DNA of 64,000 nt from Elusimicrobiota bacterium (lineage in GTDB: Bacteria; Elusimicrobiota; Elusimicrobia; FEN-1173). The notes under the pieces were generated by a model. It worked only from the letters and a program-made list of their open reading frames with translations. It had not been told where the DNA came from and made no database searches. Positions within the stretch are counted from its first letter, which is position 1; each line of letters begins with the position of its first letter. This document shows positions 35,004-44,165 of the stretch, piece by piece. The position numbers and the translations under genes were made by a program. The stretch lies in assembly GCA_016715645.1 (NCBI GenBank), contig JADJZR010000004.1, positions 1 to 64,000 of the forward strand, in the 5' to 3' direction.

Positions 35004-36145
35004 ACGGATTCCAAATAGAGGGTAGAGGGAAACGATCGTTCGAGAGGAGCGACGCCACGCGCCCGAACGAAATCGGTGACCAGTAAAGTGAGGGCCGCGG
35101 CCGCCGAAAATCCCGCAACCCGTTGCAAAGCCGAGAACCCGGTCGCGCCATCTTCGTATTCCAGCAGGTCGTATGTCCACTCGAGCGGTTGGCCCGATTG
35201 TTGGCCGCTGGCCACGACGCGCAAAATCGCCATGTCGCGGACCTCGGGATGTTCCAGACGGGGTTGTGCGACGGCCAAGAAAAGACTCCGGGGCGACACC
35301 GATAGGCCGTTGACGGCCGTTAATTTTTCATCGAGAAGACCCAGCTCTTTCAGGGCTAAAACCTTTTCGTAGTGCCCGGGGTAGCGAAGTGTTTTGAAAA
35401 CATAACTTCGTACGCGTCCTTCAAATGTCCAGGGAGATGTTGATGTGGCTCCGCCCGTGACAAAGGCCTCAACCGGCCCCAGCGGGGCGGGAAAAGAAAT
35501 GTCTTCCCGATCCGAAAACCCCGCCCGTTCGGTCACTTGCCCGTTTTTTAGAATATGGGATTTCCCAAAATATTGGGCCAAAACGCCTTCCAAATCAGAC
35601 ACCCGTTTGTACCCCAACGGGGGAATGGGCCGTTCGGGCAAGGCCCCGGCATAGAGGCGCACGCTCTCAATTTTTTCCAGGTGAGCGATGGCTTCGGCGG
35701 CCACCGCGTTGCATAGGCCGGGGGCTAATCCGGCGTCGGGAACCAACGCCACCCCCATTTTTTGGGCAGGCCGGTCCAATCTCAAAATTTCTTGGGTGGT
35801 CTCAAAGGGACCTCCCAAGTCCACGTAATGGGTTCGGGCGGCGATAGAGGCCCGGGCCGCGCCCAAGTTGAGGCGGCTGGGCAGGGCGCTGAGGGCCCCG
35901 TCGTGGCCGAGAATGGTTTTGTAAAGGTCCGATTCTCGTCGGGCATCCACAGCCGATGCGGTCAGGCGCGGACAGGGAGCCCCGCGGGCGGACAGCAGGG
36001 TGCGAATCCGTTGGATGGCGGCGCGTGATTTGGATAGGGAAATGTCGGCCAGAGTCACCCTCGTGGCGGACCCGTTCAACGCCAAATCAAAGGCCGCGGC
36101 CACTCCTTGGGTCCCCGCGCCCAGAACGATGTAGGTGTTTTTCAT
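34916..36145 (-). CDS. Saccharopine dehydrogenase-like NAD(P) oxidoreductase
   Basis: The protein has 409 residues. The dinucleotide loop is YIVLGAGTQGVAAAFDLALN, with LADIS as the acidic end of strand 2. GALSALPSRLNLGAARASIA, THYVDLGG and LVPDAGLAPGLCNAVAAEA follow, all characteristic of the saccharopine dehydrogenase / lysine-6-dehydrogenase / carboxynorspermidine synthase group. The exact reaction is uncertain, as polyamine or lysine metabolism are both possible. ATG 36145 is taken because the Rossmann strand begins at residue 4. It overlaps the stop of the upstream GGDEF-EAL gene by 4 nt, and its 3' end runs 88 bp into the sulfatase-fold gene on the other strand. Confidence 0.8.
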   Translation of the reverse strand: MKNTYIVLGAGTQGVAAAFDLALNGSATRVTLADISLSKSRAAIQRIRTLLSARGAPCPRLTASAVDARRESDLYKTILGHDGALSALPSRLNLGAARASIAARTHYVDLGGPFETTQEILRLDRPAQKMGVALVPDAGLAPGLCNAVAAEAIAHLEKIESVRLYAGALPERPIPPLGYKRVSDLEGVLAQYFGKSHILKNGQVTERAGFSDREDISFPAPLGPVEAFVTGGATSTSPWTFEGRVRSYVFKTLRYPGHYEKVLALKELGLLDEKLTAVNGLSVSPRSLFLAVAQPRLEHPEVRDMAILRVVASGQQSGQPLEWTYDLLEYEDGATGFSALQRVAGFSAAAALTLLVTDFVRARGVAPLERSFPSTLYLESVQKRGIRLRVLSSSPGSNGISLKKDSGIQ

Positions 36146-38369
36146 GGGATCGCGGATTGTTGTGCCAACAACGGTGTCACGTCTTTGGCCCGCAGGGGGC
36201 GGCCCAGCAGAAATCCCTGGGCTTCTTCGCATCCGAGCGCTCTTAAATAGGTCAATTGTTCCTCGGTTTCAACGCCTTCCGCCACAACGGTCAGGCCCAG
36301 ACTATGAGCGATACCCACAATGGCATGGGTGATGGCCGTGTTGTCTTTGGCACGGGGGACGCCTTGGACGAAGCCCCGGTCGATTTTGAGCGTATTGAGC
36401 GGAAACAGCCTCAGGCAACTCAAAGACGAATAACCGACTCCAAAATCGTCGATTGAAATGCGCAAACCCATTTCTCGCAGGCTCCGCAAAACCTTAACGG
36501 ATTGGTCTACGTCGTGCATGGCGGCCCCTTCGGTGATTTCCAGTTCCAAAGCGAACCCGTGGGTTGCCATTTTAGTAAACGCGGCGCCGAACTGGGCCGT
36601 CATGTTGTCTTGCTGAAACTGGCGCGGGGACACGTTAACGGCGATCCCCACACCCGACCGACCGGCGTTGCGCCACGAGTGGGCCTGTGCGCACGCGGCG
36701 TTGACCACCCAATCGCCGAGGCTTAAAATCAAGCCGGTTTCCTCGGCAATGGGGATAAATTCCAACGGAGACACCATTCCCCGTTGGGGGTGGTTCCAGC
36801 GGATAAGGGCTTCCAGTCGGGTCAAATGGCCTGCGGCCACGTTGTAGATGGGTTGATAGAACAATTCCAGTTCTCCCCGTTCAGCGGCATGGCGCAACTC
36901 AGTTTCAATGCGCAGTTTGGAGACGAGACGGGAATAGTTTTCGCGGCTGAACAGTTCCACGCAATTTTTTCCGGCTTGTTTGGCCCGTTGCATGGCGCTT
37001 TCGGCCTCGTTCAAAAGAGCCTCGGCGGTGGCGGCGTCGGGGCTGTTGAGGGTGACGCCGAAACTGGCGGTGACCGTAATCTCCTCGGGGCCCACGTCGC
37101 AGGGGGACGCGATGAGTTCGCGCATGCGGTCGGCGAACACCACGGCGGCGCGGTCGTTGGGAATCCCGTCGAGCAATATGGCGAACTCATCGTCGCCCAG
37201 CCGGGCCACGGTATCGCCCACGCGGGCGAACGATCGCAATCGGGCGGCCACGGCTTCCAGGAGTCGGTCGGCCGGTTCGTGACCGAGCCGTTCGTTGACC
37301 GCTCGGAACCGGTCCAGATCGACATAGATCACGGCCAAAATATAGCCGGGTTGGCGTTTAATCCGGTCGATCACGTTGGTGAGCCGGTCCATAAACAGAG
37401 CGCGGTTGGCCAAGCCGGTGACCTTGTCGTGGAACCCTTCGTGGCGAAGGCGCTCTTCGGCTTCTTTGCGGGACGTGATGTCGGTTTGCGATCCGACGAC
37501 CCGGTACGGCGCGCCGGACGCGTCTCGAACCATCAAGCCCCGGGTGGAGACCCATCGGTACCCGTTGTCACGGTGGCGGATGCGGTATTGAATTTCCAGC
37601 GTGTCGTGGCCTTCGCGGCCCAAATGGTCGAACGACTGCAACACCAGCTCCGCGTCGTCCGGATGAATGCGGTCCCACCAGGCTTTGGGATGGTTTTCAA
37701 ACTCCGTTTCAGCGAACCCCAGGATGCTTTTCCATCGGGGCGAGAAAAAATACGGTCGCTGGGCAGATGCCAGTCAAACAATCCGTCGTTGGCGGCTTGC
37801 GCGGCGATGGCGTAACGCTCTTCCGAGGATTTCAATGCGTCCAAGGCGTTGCGGCGGGCGGTGATGTCGCGGGCGATCAAAACGGCCTGATCGTCAACGG
37901 CCGAACGCAGACGGGCTTCGTAAAACAGCATTCCCCGCGTTCCCAAAAAGCCGAATTCCAACGAGCCCGTTTCGCGCGTGCGACGCGCGTGGGTCAACGC
38001 TTCGTGCAAGCGACGACCAATGTCGGAGTTGGGAAACTCGGCGAGGGTTTTTCCGATCCATTCCCACGCGGGCCGGCCCAGTTCGTCCAGGGCCGTCCCG
38101 CTGGTTTCCAGAATGAGTCCCTGTTGATCAATGACCAGAAAAATATCGGGAAACGCTTCGAAGACAGCGCGCAGGTGCGAGGCGGTCCGCGCCATTTGAA
38201 GCGCGTTAGCGTGAAGGGAGTTCTGGAGGGATCGGCGGACTTCTTCGTCTTTCCACAGCGCGTCGTTGACGGCCCGAACCCACCGGCGAAACAAGAGAGT
38301 CATCGCGCCGGTGGGGCCTCGGAAAAAGTTTCTGTATTGCGCTTTAAGCCGATCGTGAAGTTTGACCAC
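36142..38369 (-). pseudogene. PAS-PAS-GGDEF-EAL protein broken by one frameshift
   Basis: From GTG 38369 the first frame gives about 210 correct residues: an N-terminal helix, one PAS domain (AFPDIFLVIDQQGLI to LIARDITARR) and the start of a second PAS. At about 37744 a T-run of six should be seven; with the extra T the second PAS continues into the other frame (open to 36142). Then come GGDEF (ARLGDDEFAILL, so GDDEF rather than GGDEF) and EAL (RLEALIRWNHP, IDDFGVGYSSL, AEGVETEEQ). The EAL residues for cyclic di-GMP hydrolysis are present. With the variant GGDEF this predicts a phosphodiesterase with a sensory front. A homopolymer error in the sequence is as likely as a real mutation. Confidence 0.75.
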
Positions 38370-38398
38370 GGTCCCGTCCTTGGTTGTCTATCCTTACA

Positions 38399-38427
38399 CA
38401 TATAGCCCCCCAAAGCTTCAAAATCAA
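38399..38427 (-). promoter_or_regulatory. Promoter of the PAS-GGDEF-EAL gene
   Basis: On the minus strand TTGATT (38427-38422), 17-bp spacer, TATATG (38404-38399). The leader to GTG 38369 is about 23 nt. Confidence 0.5.
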
Positions 38428-38533
38428 CCCCCCCCAACGGTTGGGAATGGGGCCGCCGGTGCTGGTTTTCCGCGGTCGGCGATGGGCGTTCGCTTTTGGT
38501 AAAATCGAGGTCACTTTCAGGGGAGGCCGATCC

Positions 38534-39289
38534 ATGACCGTTTCGCCCGCTTTGTTGGAAACGCTGAAATCCATCGACGATGTCAAAGTGTTCTTAAAAA
38601 CTCTTCACGATCATTTCGGCGATCGGATGGCCATCGCCACCAGCGGCCAATTGACGGGAGAAGTCATTTTGGATCTGTGCGTGAAGGCGGGTTTCAAGCC
38701 CCGGGTTTACACGGTGGACACGAAACGTCTTTTTCCGGAAACCCTGGCCCTCTTCGATGCGGTGGAAAAAAAATACGGGATAAAAATCGAGCGTTATTAT
38801 CCGGATCCCGCCGAGCTCAAGACCCTGGTCGAAGAGAACGGGGAATACCTGTTCTTTGATTCGAAAGAGAAACAGGAATTGTGTTGCCGGGTTCGAAAAG
38901 TATTGCCCAACGAACGGGTGTTGCGGACCTTGGACGTGTGGGTGACGGGGTTGACGGCGGACCAGTCCGCCAGCCGCCAGAAAATGCCCCGGGCCGAAAT
39001 TATTGAGCGCGTGGAAGACGGGAAGAAACGATCTCTTTTGAAAGTGTCGCCGTTGGTCGATTGGCCCGAATCCAAGGTGAGGGAGTATGCCAACGCCAAC
39101 GGCGTGCCCGTGAACCCCCTGATGAACCGGGAATTTCCAGGCGGGTGGCGCTACGAATCGTTGGGATGCGTGATCTGCACGACCCCCATCGGTCCGTTCG
39201 AATCCCGTCGAGCGGGTCGCTGGCGGTGGTTGAACCAAGACGCATCGAAAGAATGCGGTCTGCACCTGCCGCCGCCGACCCATGGTTGA
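38534..39289 (+). CDS. cysH: Assimilatory APS/PAPS reductase
   Basis: The protein has 251 residues. The adenylyl-sulfate site is AIATSGQLTGEVILDL, followed by YTVDTKRLFPETL. ELCCRVRKVLP and LGCVICTTPIG supply the CC..CxxC ligands of a 4Fe-4S cluster, which marks the APS-reducing branch; the catalytic cysteine is in KECGLH near the C-terminus. It reduces activated sulfate to sulfite in cysteine synthesis. The start ATG 38534 follows GGGGAGG. A TAAAAT -10 box lies about 35 nt upstream. It overlaps cysQ by 8 nt, so the PAP by-product route is encoded with it. Confidence 0.9.
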   Translation: MTVSPALLETLKSIDDVKVFLKTLHDHFGDRMAIATSGQLTGEVILDLCVKAGFKPRVYTVDTKRLFPETLALFDAVEKKYGIKIERYYPDPAELKTLVEENGEYLFFDSKEKQELCCRVRKVLPNERVLRTLDVWVTGLTADQSASRQKMPRAEIIERVEDGKKRSLLKVSPLVDWPESKVREYANANGVPVNPLMNREFPGGWRYESLGCVICTTPIGPFESRRAGRWRWLNQDASKECGLHLPPPTHG

Positions 39290-40094
39290 GACCGGCGAAT
39301 TGTTGGATGTCGCCCGGGAGGCCGCGTTTGCCGCGGGGCGGCGCGTGATGGAGGTTTTGCGTTCAACGGTTGAAACGGCCCGCAAAGCGGACCATTCGTT
39401 GGTCACCAACGCCGACCATGAGGCGAACACGGTGATTTTAACGGCACTGCGCCGGTCTTTTCCGGAACACGGGATATTGAGCGAGGAAACCGGACGGGAA
39501 GGTCCGGTCTCGGCCGAGTATGTGTGGGTGGTGGATCCTCTCGACGGAACCCGGGCGTTCGTCCGCGGTTTGGCGGGGTTCAGCGTTCATGTGGGCCTTC
39601 TCAAGGAGGGGCGTCCCCACGCGGGGGTGGTGTTCGACCCTGTGGCGCAAACCTGTTTTGAGGCGCAACGGGGTCAGGGAGCTTTTTTAGTGGGGCCGGG
39701 CCGGCGGGTTCCACTTCGCGTGTCATCGCGGGCCGATTGGTTGGCCATGCCCGTTATCACCTCCAAGGGGTTCCCCCCGGACCTTCGCCGAAGCCTGGAA
39801 CAAAAGTGCGGTTTGTCCTTTTTAGAGCCCATTAACAGCGTGGGCGTGAAGGTGGGGTATATGGTTCGGCGGTTGGCGGACATTTACTTAAACCATCATC
39901 CGGTCCGGTATTGGGACACCTGTGCGCCCCTGGTGATCCTGGAAGAAGCCGGGGGGCGCATGACCCATTGGGACGGCACGCCGCTTTCCTTTGCAGCGGC
40001 GGAAGGCAACGCTCATCCGCACCCAACAGTCGCCACAAACGGTGTGCGCCACGAGGAATTGGTGTCGTTGTTGGCGTCTTTTCCGAAACCGTGA
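39282..40094 (+). CDS. cysQ: CysQ-like 3'(2'),5'-bisphosphate nucleotidase / inositol-phosphatase family
   Basis: The protein has 270 residues. Metal site residues are in LSEETG (about 66-71) and WVVDPLDGTRAFVRG (about 82-96); YWDTCAPLVILEEAGGRM is the C-terminal motif of the family. The fold is shared by inositol monophosphatase, FBPase and CysQ. Overlap with cysH strongly favours CysQ, which turns 3'-phosphoadenosine 5'-phosphate into AMP, though the sequence alone would also allow an IMPase. The downstream hypothetical gene starts within its stop codon. Confidence 0.8.
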   Translation: MVETGELLDVAREAAFAAGRRVMEVLRSTVETARKADHSLVTNADHEANTVILTALRRSFPEHGILSEETGREGPVSAEYVWVVDPLDGTRAFVRGLAGFSVHVGLLKEGRPHAGVVFDPVAQTCFEAQRGQGAFLVGPGRRVPLRVSSRADWLAMPVITSKGFPPDLRRSLEQKCGLSFLEPINSVGVKVGYMVRRLADIYLNHHPVRYWDTCAPLVILEEAGGRMTHWDGTPLSFAAAEGNAHPHPTVATNGVRHEELVSLLASFPKP

Positions 40095-40684
40095 AAACGA
40101 AACCGTTGGATCTGCGGCGGTTGACCGAACGGGACCTGGTGTCGCGGTTGGCCGACGACAACAACGATCTTCGATGGGCGTCGTTTCAGGAGTTGTGTTC
40201 CCGGGCCGAAAAAAGGGGTTGGGAAGCTTACGGTCTCATGACCCAAGATACGGAACTCGCTCGTTTGTTCGTGTCGCCCAAAGACCCGTTCGATGCCGTG
40301 GGAGCCCTGGTGGGGTTGTCGACCTACGATCGGATTCGAACCGCGTGGCCAGACGCGGTGGAACGAAAAATTGAAAACGGCGGCCGGGAGTTGACCATCG
40401 ATTTCCGCCATCGGCGGTTGGACGTGGTGTGTTTGGGCGAAACGCCCTGGCCCGTTCAGGGCGAAACACCGGAAGGGCAGGAAGGGTTGGGCGAGGTGGA
40501 GTTTTGTGTCACCGACGTGTCCGCGTTTTCGGCCCGTGTGGGCCAGTTAAAAGGAGATTTACGGGGACGGTTAATTTTGTTGCCGGGTTCGGAGGGGGCG
40601 GCGTTGCACACGAGGTTTCTGTTGGCCCATGTCCCCGGGCCCCGGGGAACCCGGACAGTGCTGGTTCAGCTAGTCCAAGGATAA
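40091..40684 (+). CDS. Hypothetical protein coupled to cysHQ (197 aa)
   Basis: The protein has 197 residues with no signal peptide or membrane helix, mixed charged and hydrophobic. It has an N-terminal helical part (LRRLTERDLVSRLADDNNDL, RWASFQELCSRAEKRGWEAY), resembling a short HEAT-like or scaffold segment. A beta-rich C-terminal half follows (RELTIDFRHRRLDVVCLGE; LRGRLILLPGSEG). It starts with GTG overlapping the cysQ stop (GTGA), so it is translationally coupled to the sulfur genes. I do not recognise the family. Context suggests a cytoplasmic accessory to sulfate assimilation, but this rests on gene order only. Confidence 0.6.
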   Translation: MKTKPLDLRRLTERDLVSRLADDNNDLRWASFQELCSRAEKRGWEAYGLMTQDTELARLFVSPKDPFDAVGALVGLSTYDRIRTAWPDAVERKIENGGRELTIDFRHRRLDVVCLGETPWPVQGETPEGQEGLGEVEFCVTDVSAFSARVGQLKGDLRGRLILLPGSEGAALHTRFLLAHVPGPRGTRTVLVQLVQG

Positions 40685-40707
40685 ATCCCCCGACTTGGGT
40701 GGGGCGG

Positions 40708-42720
40708 CTACGCCATGGTTTCCGGGTCCACGTCGAGGTGAAGGGTTGTTCCTGCGGGCGGGGTGAAAGAACGGGCCAGACGGATCCAATGATCCATGGC
40801 GGAAAGCGGGGCTTTGATCACGGCTTGCCACTGGGCCCATCCCGCCTTCATTCGATGAAACGCCGGCGCCGGGCCCAACACGTCTCCTTCCACGGCGGGA
40901 ACGTGCGATTGCATCCAACGAACAAATTGTTCCGCCGCGGATTCCGCGCCGCTCTCGGCGCGGGCGCGCACCACGGCATGGACCACCCGAGTGAACGGGG
41001 GATAGGCGGCTTCCCGTCGATAACTCAATTCGTGCTGGGCAAAAGATTCGTAGTTGCGTTCCAGAACGGCTTGAAGCGCGTAATGGTCCGGACTGGATGT
41101 TTGGATGATGACTTCCCCGGGCCGGTCGGACCGGCCCGCGCGGCCGGCCACTTGCATCAGCAACTGAAAGGTCCGTTCGGCCGCGCGAAAGTCCGGAAAC
41201 GACAGGGACCGATCCGCGTCTAAAACACCCACCAAAGTTAAATTGGGAAAATCGTGGCCCTGGGCGATCATTTGGGTCCCCACGATGATGTCGATTTTTC
41301 CGCTGAGAGCGTCGCGGTAAGCCTGTTCGTGGCCCTGACGGCCGCGGACCGCGTCGCGGTCCCACCGAAACAGGCGCGCGGATGGAAACAGAGCGGTCAG
41401 GTCGGCCGCTACCCGCTGGGTGCCCCGGCCCGACATTTTCAAAACTTCGCCACGGCATTTGGGGCATTTTTCCGACAGCGGTTCCCGGTGGTCGCAGGTG
41501 TGACAATGAAGAAACGGGCCCGCCTTCTCCCGATGGAGAACCAGGCTCACGTGGCACGCGGGGCATCTCGCCACCCATCCGCAGGCGCGGCATTCCACGT
41601 GGGTGCTGTAGCCGCGACGGTTTAAAAATAGCATGGATTGTTCTCCCCGAACCAACCGTTCCCTCACGGCGTTCACCAACACATCGGAAAAATACCAGCC
41701 CTCTTTTCGCCGGTCGACCAGCCGAACGGAAGGAAACGGTCGGTTTTCCACCCGTTGGGTAAGAACCAAACGGTCGATTTCCCCCGCCTGGGCCCGGGCG
41801 TGGGTTTCCAAAGACGGGGTGGCGCTTCCCAACAACAAAACGGCGCCGTGCAGCCGGGCTTTTTCTTCGGCGGTGTCGCGGGCGTGATAGTGGGGTGTGT
41901 TGTCTTGTTTGTAAGAGGGATCGTGTTCTTCGTCGATCACGATCAGGCCCAGGGGTGTCACGGGCAAAAACAGAGCTGAGCGGGGGCCCACCACCACCCG
42001 GGCCTCGCCCGACCGCACCCGTTGCCACACGCGCCACCGGTCGCCGAGGGCCATTTCGCTGTGCCACACTTCCAGAGAGTCACCAAACCATCCACGCAGG
42101 CGGTCTTCCATTTGGGGGGTTAACCCAATTTCGGGCACCAACAACAGGGCGCCTTTCCCGGCGTCGAGGGCGGCGGTGATGGCTCGACGGTAAATTTCTG
42201 TTTTTCCCGACGCGGCCACGCCCTGTACCAACACGCGGCGGTGGACGTTTGCGGCCAGGGCGGGAAGAATGAGATCCAGCGCCGCTGTTTGGCCCGCGGT
42301 GGGCTCAAACGGCGTGGGTGTTTCCCGGGTGCGGACGGGTTCTTTGGCCGGTCGTTGGGGCGGTTTGCGTTGGCCCAGGGGGAAAACCGTGAACAGCGCT
42401 TCGCCGGGCGAACAGGAGTAACGTCGACTCATCCAATGGGCCAAGGCCATGTCCCGGGGCTCCAAAACCGGGTCGGGTTCCACGCAAGCGGCGATGTCTT
42501 TCAGTTTCGTCGTCGGCAACCCGCCGGCTTCGGGTTCGTGCAAACGGGCCACGACGCCCATTCGACGGGTTCCCTTGCCAAAAGGCGCCCAGACGCGATG
42601 ACCCACTCGCACGAAGCCTTGCAAGTCGAGGGGAATGCGGTAATCGAAAAAACGGTCCAGGGGAACCGCAAACGCCACTTCGGCCAGCCGCGTGTCCAAA
42701 TTATTTGTCGAGTTCGGCAC
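40708..42720 (-). CDS. priA: Primosomal replication protein N' (helicase)
   Basis: The protein has 670 residues, typical for PriA. The N-terminal 3'-DNA-binding domain starts VAFAVPLDRFFDYRIP. The helicase part has Walker A GVAASGKTEIY, DEEH (IVIDEEHDPSYKQ), GSATPSLET, IIVGTQMIAQGHDFPN and the QVAGRAGRSDRPG motif VI. A cysteine-rich zinc-binding insert is seen (CRACGWVARCPACH; CHTCDH; CPKC). It reloads the replisome at stalled forks. It overlaps udg by 20 nt and belongs to the gmk-rpoZ-coa-udg-priA operon. Confidence 0.95.
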   Translation of the reverse strand: MPNSTNNLDTRLAEVAFAVPLDRFFDYRIPLDLQGFVRVGHRVWAPFGKGTRRMGVVARLHEPEAGGLPTTKLKDIAACVEPDPVLEPRDMALAHWMSRRYSCSPGEALFTVFPLGQRKPPQRPAKEPVRTRETPTPFEPTAGQTAALDLILPALAANVHRRVLVQGVAASGKTEIYRRAITAALDAGKGALLLVPEIGLTPQMEDRLRGWFGDSLEVWHSEMALGDRWRVWQRVRSGEARVVVGPRSALFLPVTPLGLIVIDEEHDPSYKQDNTPHYHARDTAEEKARLHGAVLLLGSATPSLETHARAQAGEIDRLVLTQRVENRPFPSVRLVDRRKEGWYFSDVLVNAVRERLVRGEQSMLFLNRRGYSTHVECRACGWVARCPACHVSLVLHREKAGPFLHCHTCDHREPLSEKCPKCRGEVLKMSGRGTQRVAADLTALFPSARLFRWDRDAVRGRQGHEQAYRDALSGKIDIIVGTQMIAQGHDFPNLTLVGVLDADRSLSFPDFRAAERTFQLLMQVAGRAGRSDRPGEVIIQTSSPDHYALQAVLERNYESFAQHELSYRREAAYPPFTRVVHAVVRARAESGAESAAEQFVRWMQSHVPAVEGDVLGPAPAFHRMKAGWAQWQAVIKAPLSAMDHWIRLARSFTPPAGTTLHLDVDPETMA

Positions 42721-43513
42721 GAAGACTTTTCATGTCTTCCCAGACATCCTTTTTTAAGGACGGGTTGCGCAAAAGGGCCGCCGGATGATACGTGGGCAAT
42801 AGTCGTGCGGTCAAACCGTCGATGCGGAAATCCACCCAACGGCCCCGAAATTTTGAAATGCCTTCCTCGGTTTTTAACAGGGCGCGGCCCGCCGTGTTGC
42901 CCAGTGTCACCAAAAACAACGGTTGAATGATGCGCAACTGGGCGAAAAGGAAGGGGGAACACACGTCCATTTCCTCGGGCGTTGGCGGACGGTCGTTGCT
43001 CCGTTTGGTGTTGTCGGACGGATCGATCATGGGATGGCATTTGACCATGTTGGCGATGAAAACCCAGTTGACCGGTGGGTTCACGGGACCGCGCGATAAA
43101 CCGGTGGCCGTCAGAATTTTGTCCAGCAGTTGGCCGGCGGGGCCCACGAAGGGTTCCCCTTGGCGATCTTCGGCATAGCCTGGTCCTTCCCCGATGAACA
43201 CCACTTTGGCGTCGGGGTTGCCCACGCCAAACGCCAGGCGAATTCGCGACGCCCCCAACGGACATCGTTGACAATCGCCGATGTGATTTTGTAACCGGAC
43301 CAACCGATCCGATTTCGAAAGGGATGGGTCGTCCACAAAAGCGTCGAGAACATTCGTCGGCGCCGCCGCGGCGGGGGGGAGAGAAGTGAGCCGCTCCGGC
43401 GGCTTATTCGAGGTGGGGGAGGTCCCCTTCCCGGACAGATACCGGGAACGTTTTTCAGCGACGGTTCGACGGACAGCGGAGGTGAGCGCGGCCAACTCTT
43501 CTCTATTCGTCAT
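42701..43513 (-). CDS. Family 4 uracil-DNA glycosylase
   Basis: The protein has 270 residues. A variable N-terminal tail of about 70 residues precedes the domain. CQRCPLGASR and the later NMVKCHP provide cysteines for the 4Fe-4S cluster of family 4. Motif A is GEGPGYAEDRQGEPFVGPAG and motif B is LPTYHPAALLRN. It removes uracil from DNA. The N-terminal extension resembles that of phage-SPO1 polymerase-like UDG fusions seen in many bacteria. It lies between coaB and priA with short overlaps on both sides. Confidence 0.9.
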   Translation of the reverse strand: MTNREELAALTSAVRRTVAEKRSRYLSGKGTSPTSNKPPERLTSLPPAAAAPTNVLDAFVDDPSLSKSDRLVRLQNHIGDCQRCPLGASRIRLAFGVGNPDAKVVFIGEGPGYAEDRQGEPFVGPAGQLLDKILTATGLSRGPVNPPVNWVFIANMVKCHPMIDPSDNTKRSNDRPPTPEEMDVCSPFLFAQLRIIQPLFLVTLGNTAGRALLKTEEGISKFRGRWVDFRIDGLTARLLPTYHPAALLRNPSLKKDVWEDMKSLRAELDK

Positions 43514-44156
43514 GGGATCGGATCATCTCCAGAAGGTTCGTTAAAACAAGGTCTGCCAAATTTTTTTTGTCTCCGGAAAACCGGTGGGGGGGTCGGCCTG
43601 CCTGAATTAAAATCGCCCGTGACCGAACCGCTCCCAGCGCGCGGGGGGAATTGGCCACAACCAGGTCCAAATTTTTTCCGCGCATTTTTTTCCGGGCGTT
43701 GGCCAAAAGATTATCGGATTCCAGGGCAAACCCCGCCAGTCGGGGAAACGCGCCCCGCCGTTCTTTTGATAACGTGGCCAAAATATCGGGATTCGCCACC
43801 AACCGGATAACCGGTGCGCCGGGCCTCTTTTTCAATTTTGACCGAGAAACCGTTTGCGGACGCCAGTCGGCGACGGCCGCCGAACCAATGACGGCGTGGG
43901 CGCGACGGGCCGCTTTGCGCGTGGCGGCCAACATGTCCCGGGCGCTGACGACCCGAACCACCTGGACCCCTTTGGGATCCGGTAAATTCGTGGGACCCGC
44001 CACCAGGGTCACCCGTGCGCCTCGTTGGTGTGCGGCGGTGGCCAGAGCCCAGCCCATTCGCCCCGACGACTCGTTGGAGAGATATCGCACAGGGTCCAAT
44101 TTTTCCCGCGTGGGCCCCGCGGTGATGACCAGACGTCGGAAACTCCAGTCCTTCAC
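43503..44156 (-). CDS. coaB: Phosphopantothenate-cysteine ligase (CoaB), free-standing
   Basis: The protein has 217 residues. VITAGPTREKLDPVRYLSNE then SSGRMGWALATAAHQRGARV is the CoaB start, and AVIGSAAVADWRP followed by LKKRPGAPVIRLVANPDIL is the dimerisation/active-site strip. It joins cysteine to 4'-phosphopantothenate in coenzyme A synthesis. In most bacteria this domain is the C-terminal half of CoaBC; here it is a separate gene starting with GTG 44156, 9 nt after the coaC stop. It overlaps udg by 11 nt. Confidence 0.85.
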   Translation of the reverse strand: MKDWSFRRLVITAGPTREKLDPVRYLSNESSGRMGWALATAAHQRGARVTLVAGPTNLPDPKGVQVVRVVSARDMLAATRKAARRAHAVIGSAAVADWRPQTVSRSKLKKRPGAPVIRLVANPDILATLSKERRGAFPRLAGFALESDNLLANARKKMRGKNLDLVVANSPRALGAVRSRAILIQAGRPPHRFSGDKKNLADLVLTNLLEMIRSHDE

Positions 44157-44165
44157 GATGGAGTG

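Noticed and set aside
40670..42067. Minus-strand open frame of 465 codons
   Set aside because: It is an alternative frame of priA, whose own frame carries all helicase motifs.
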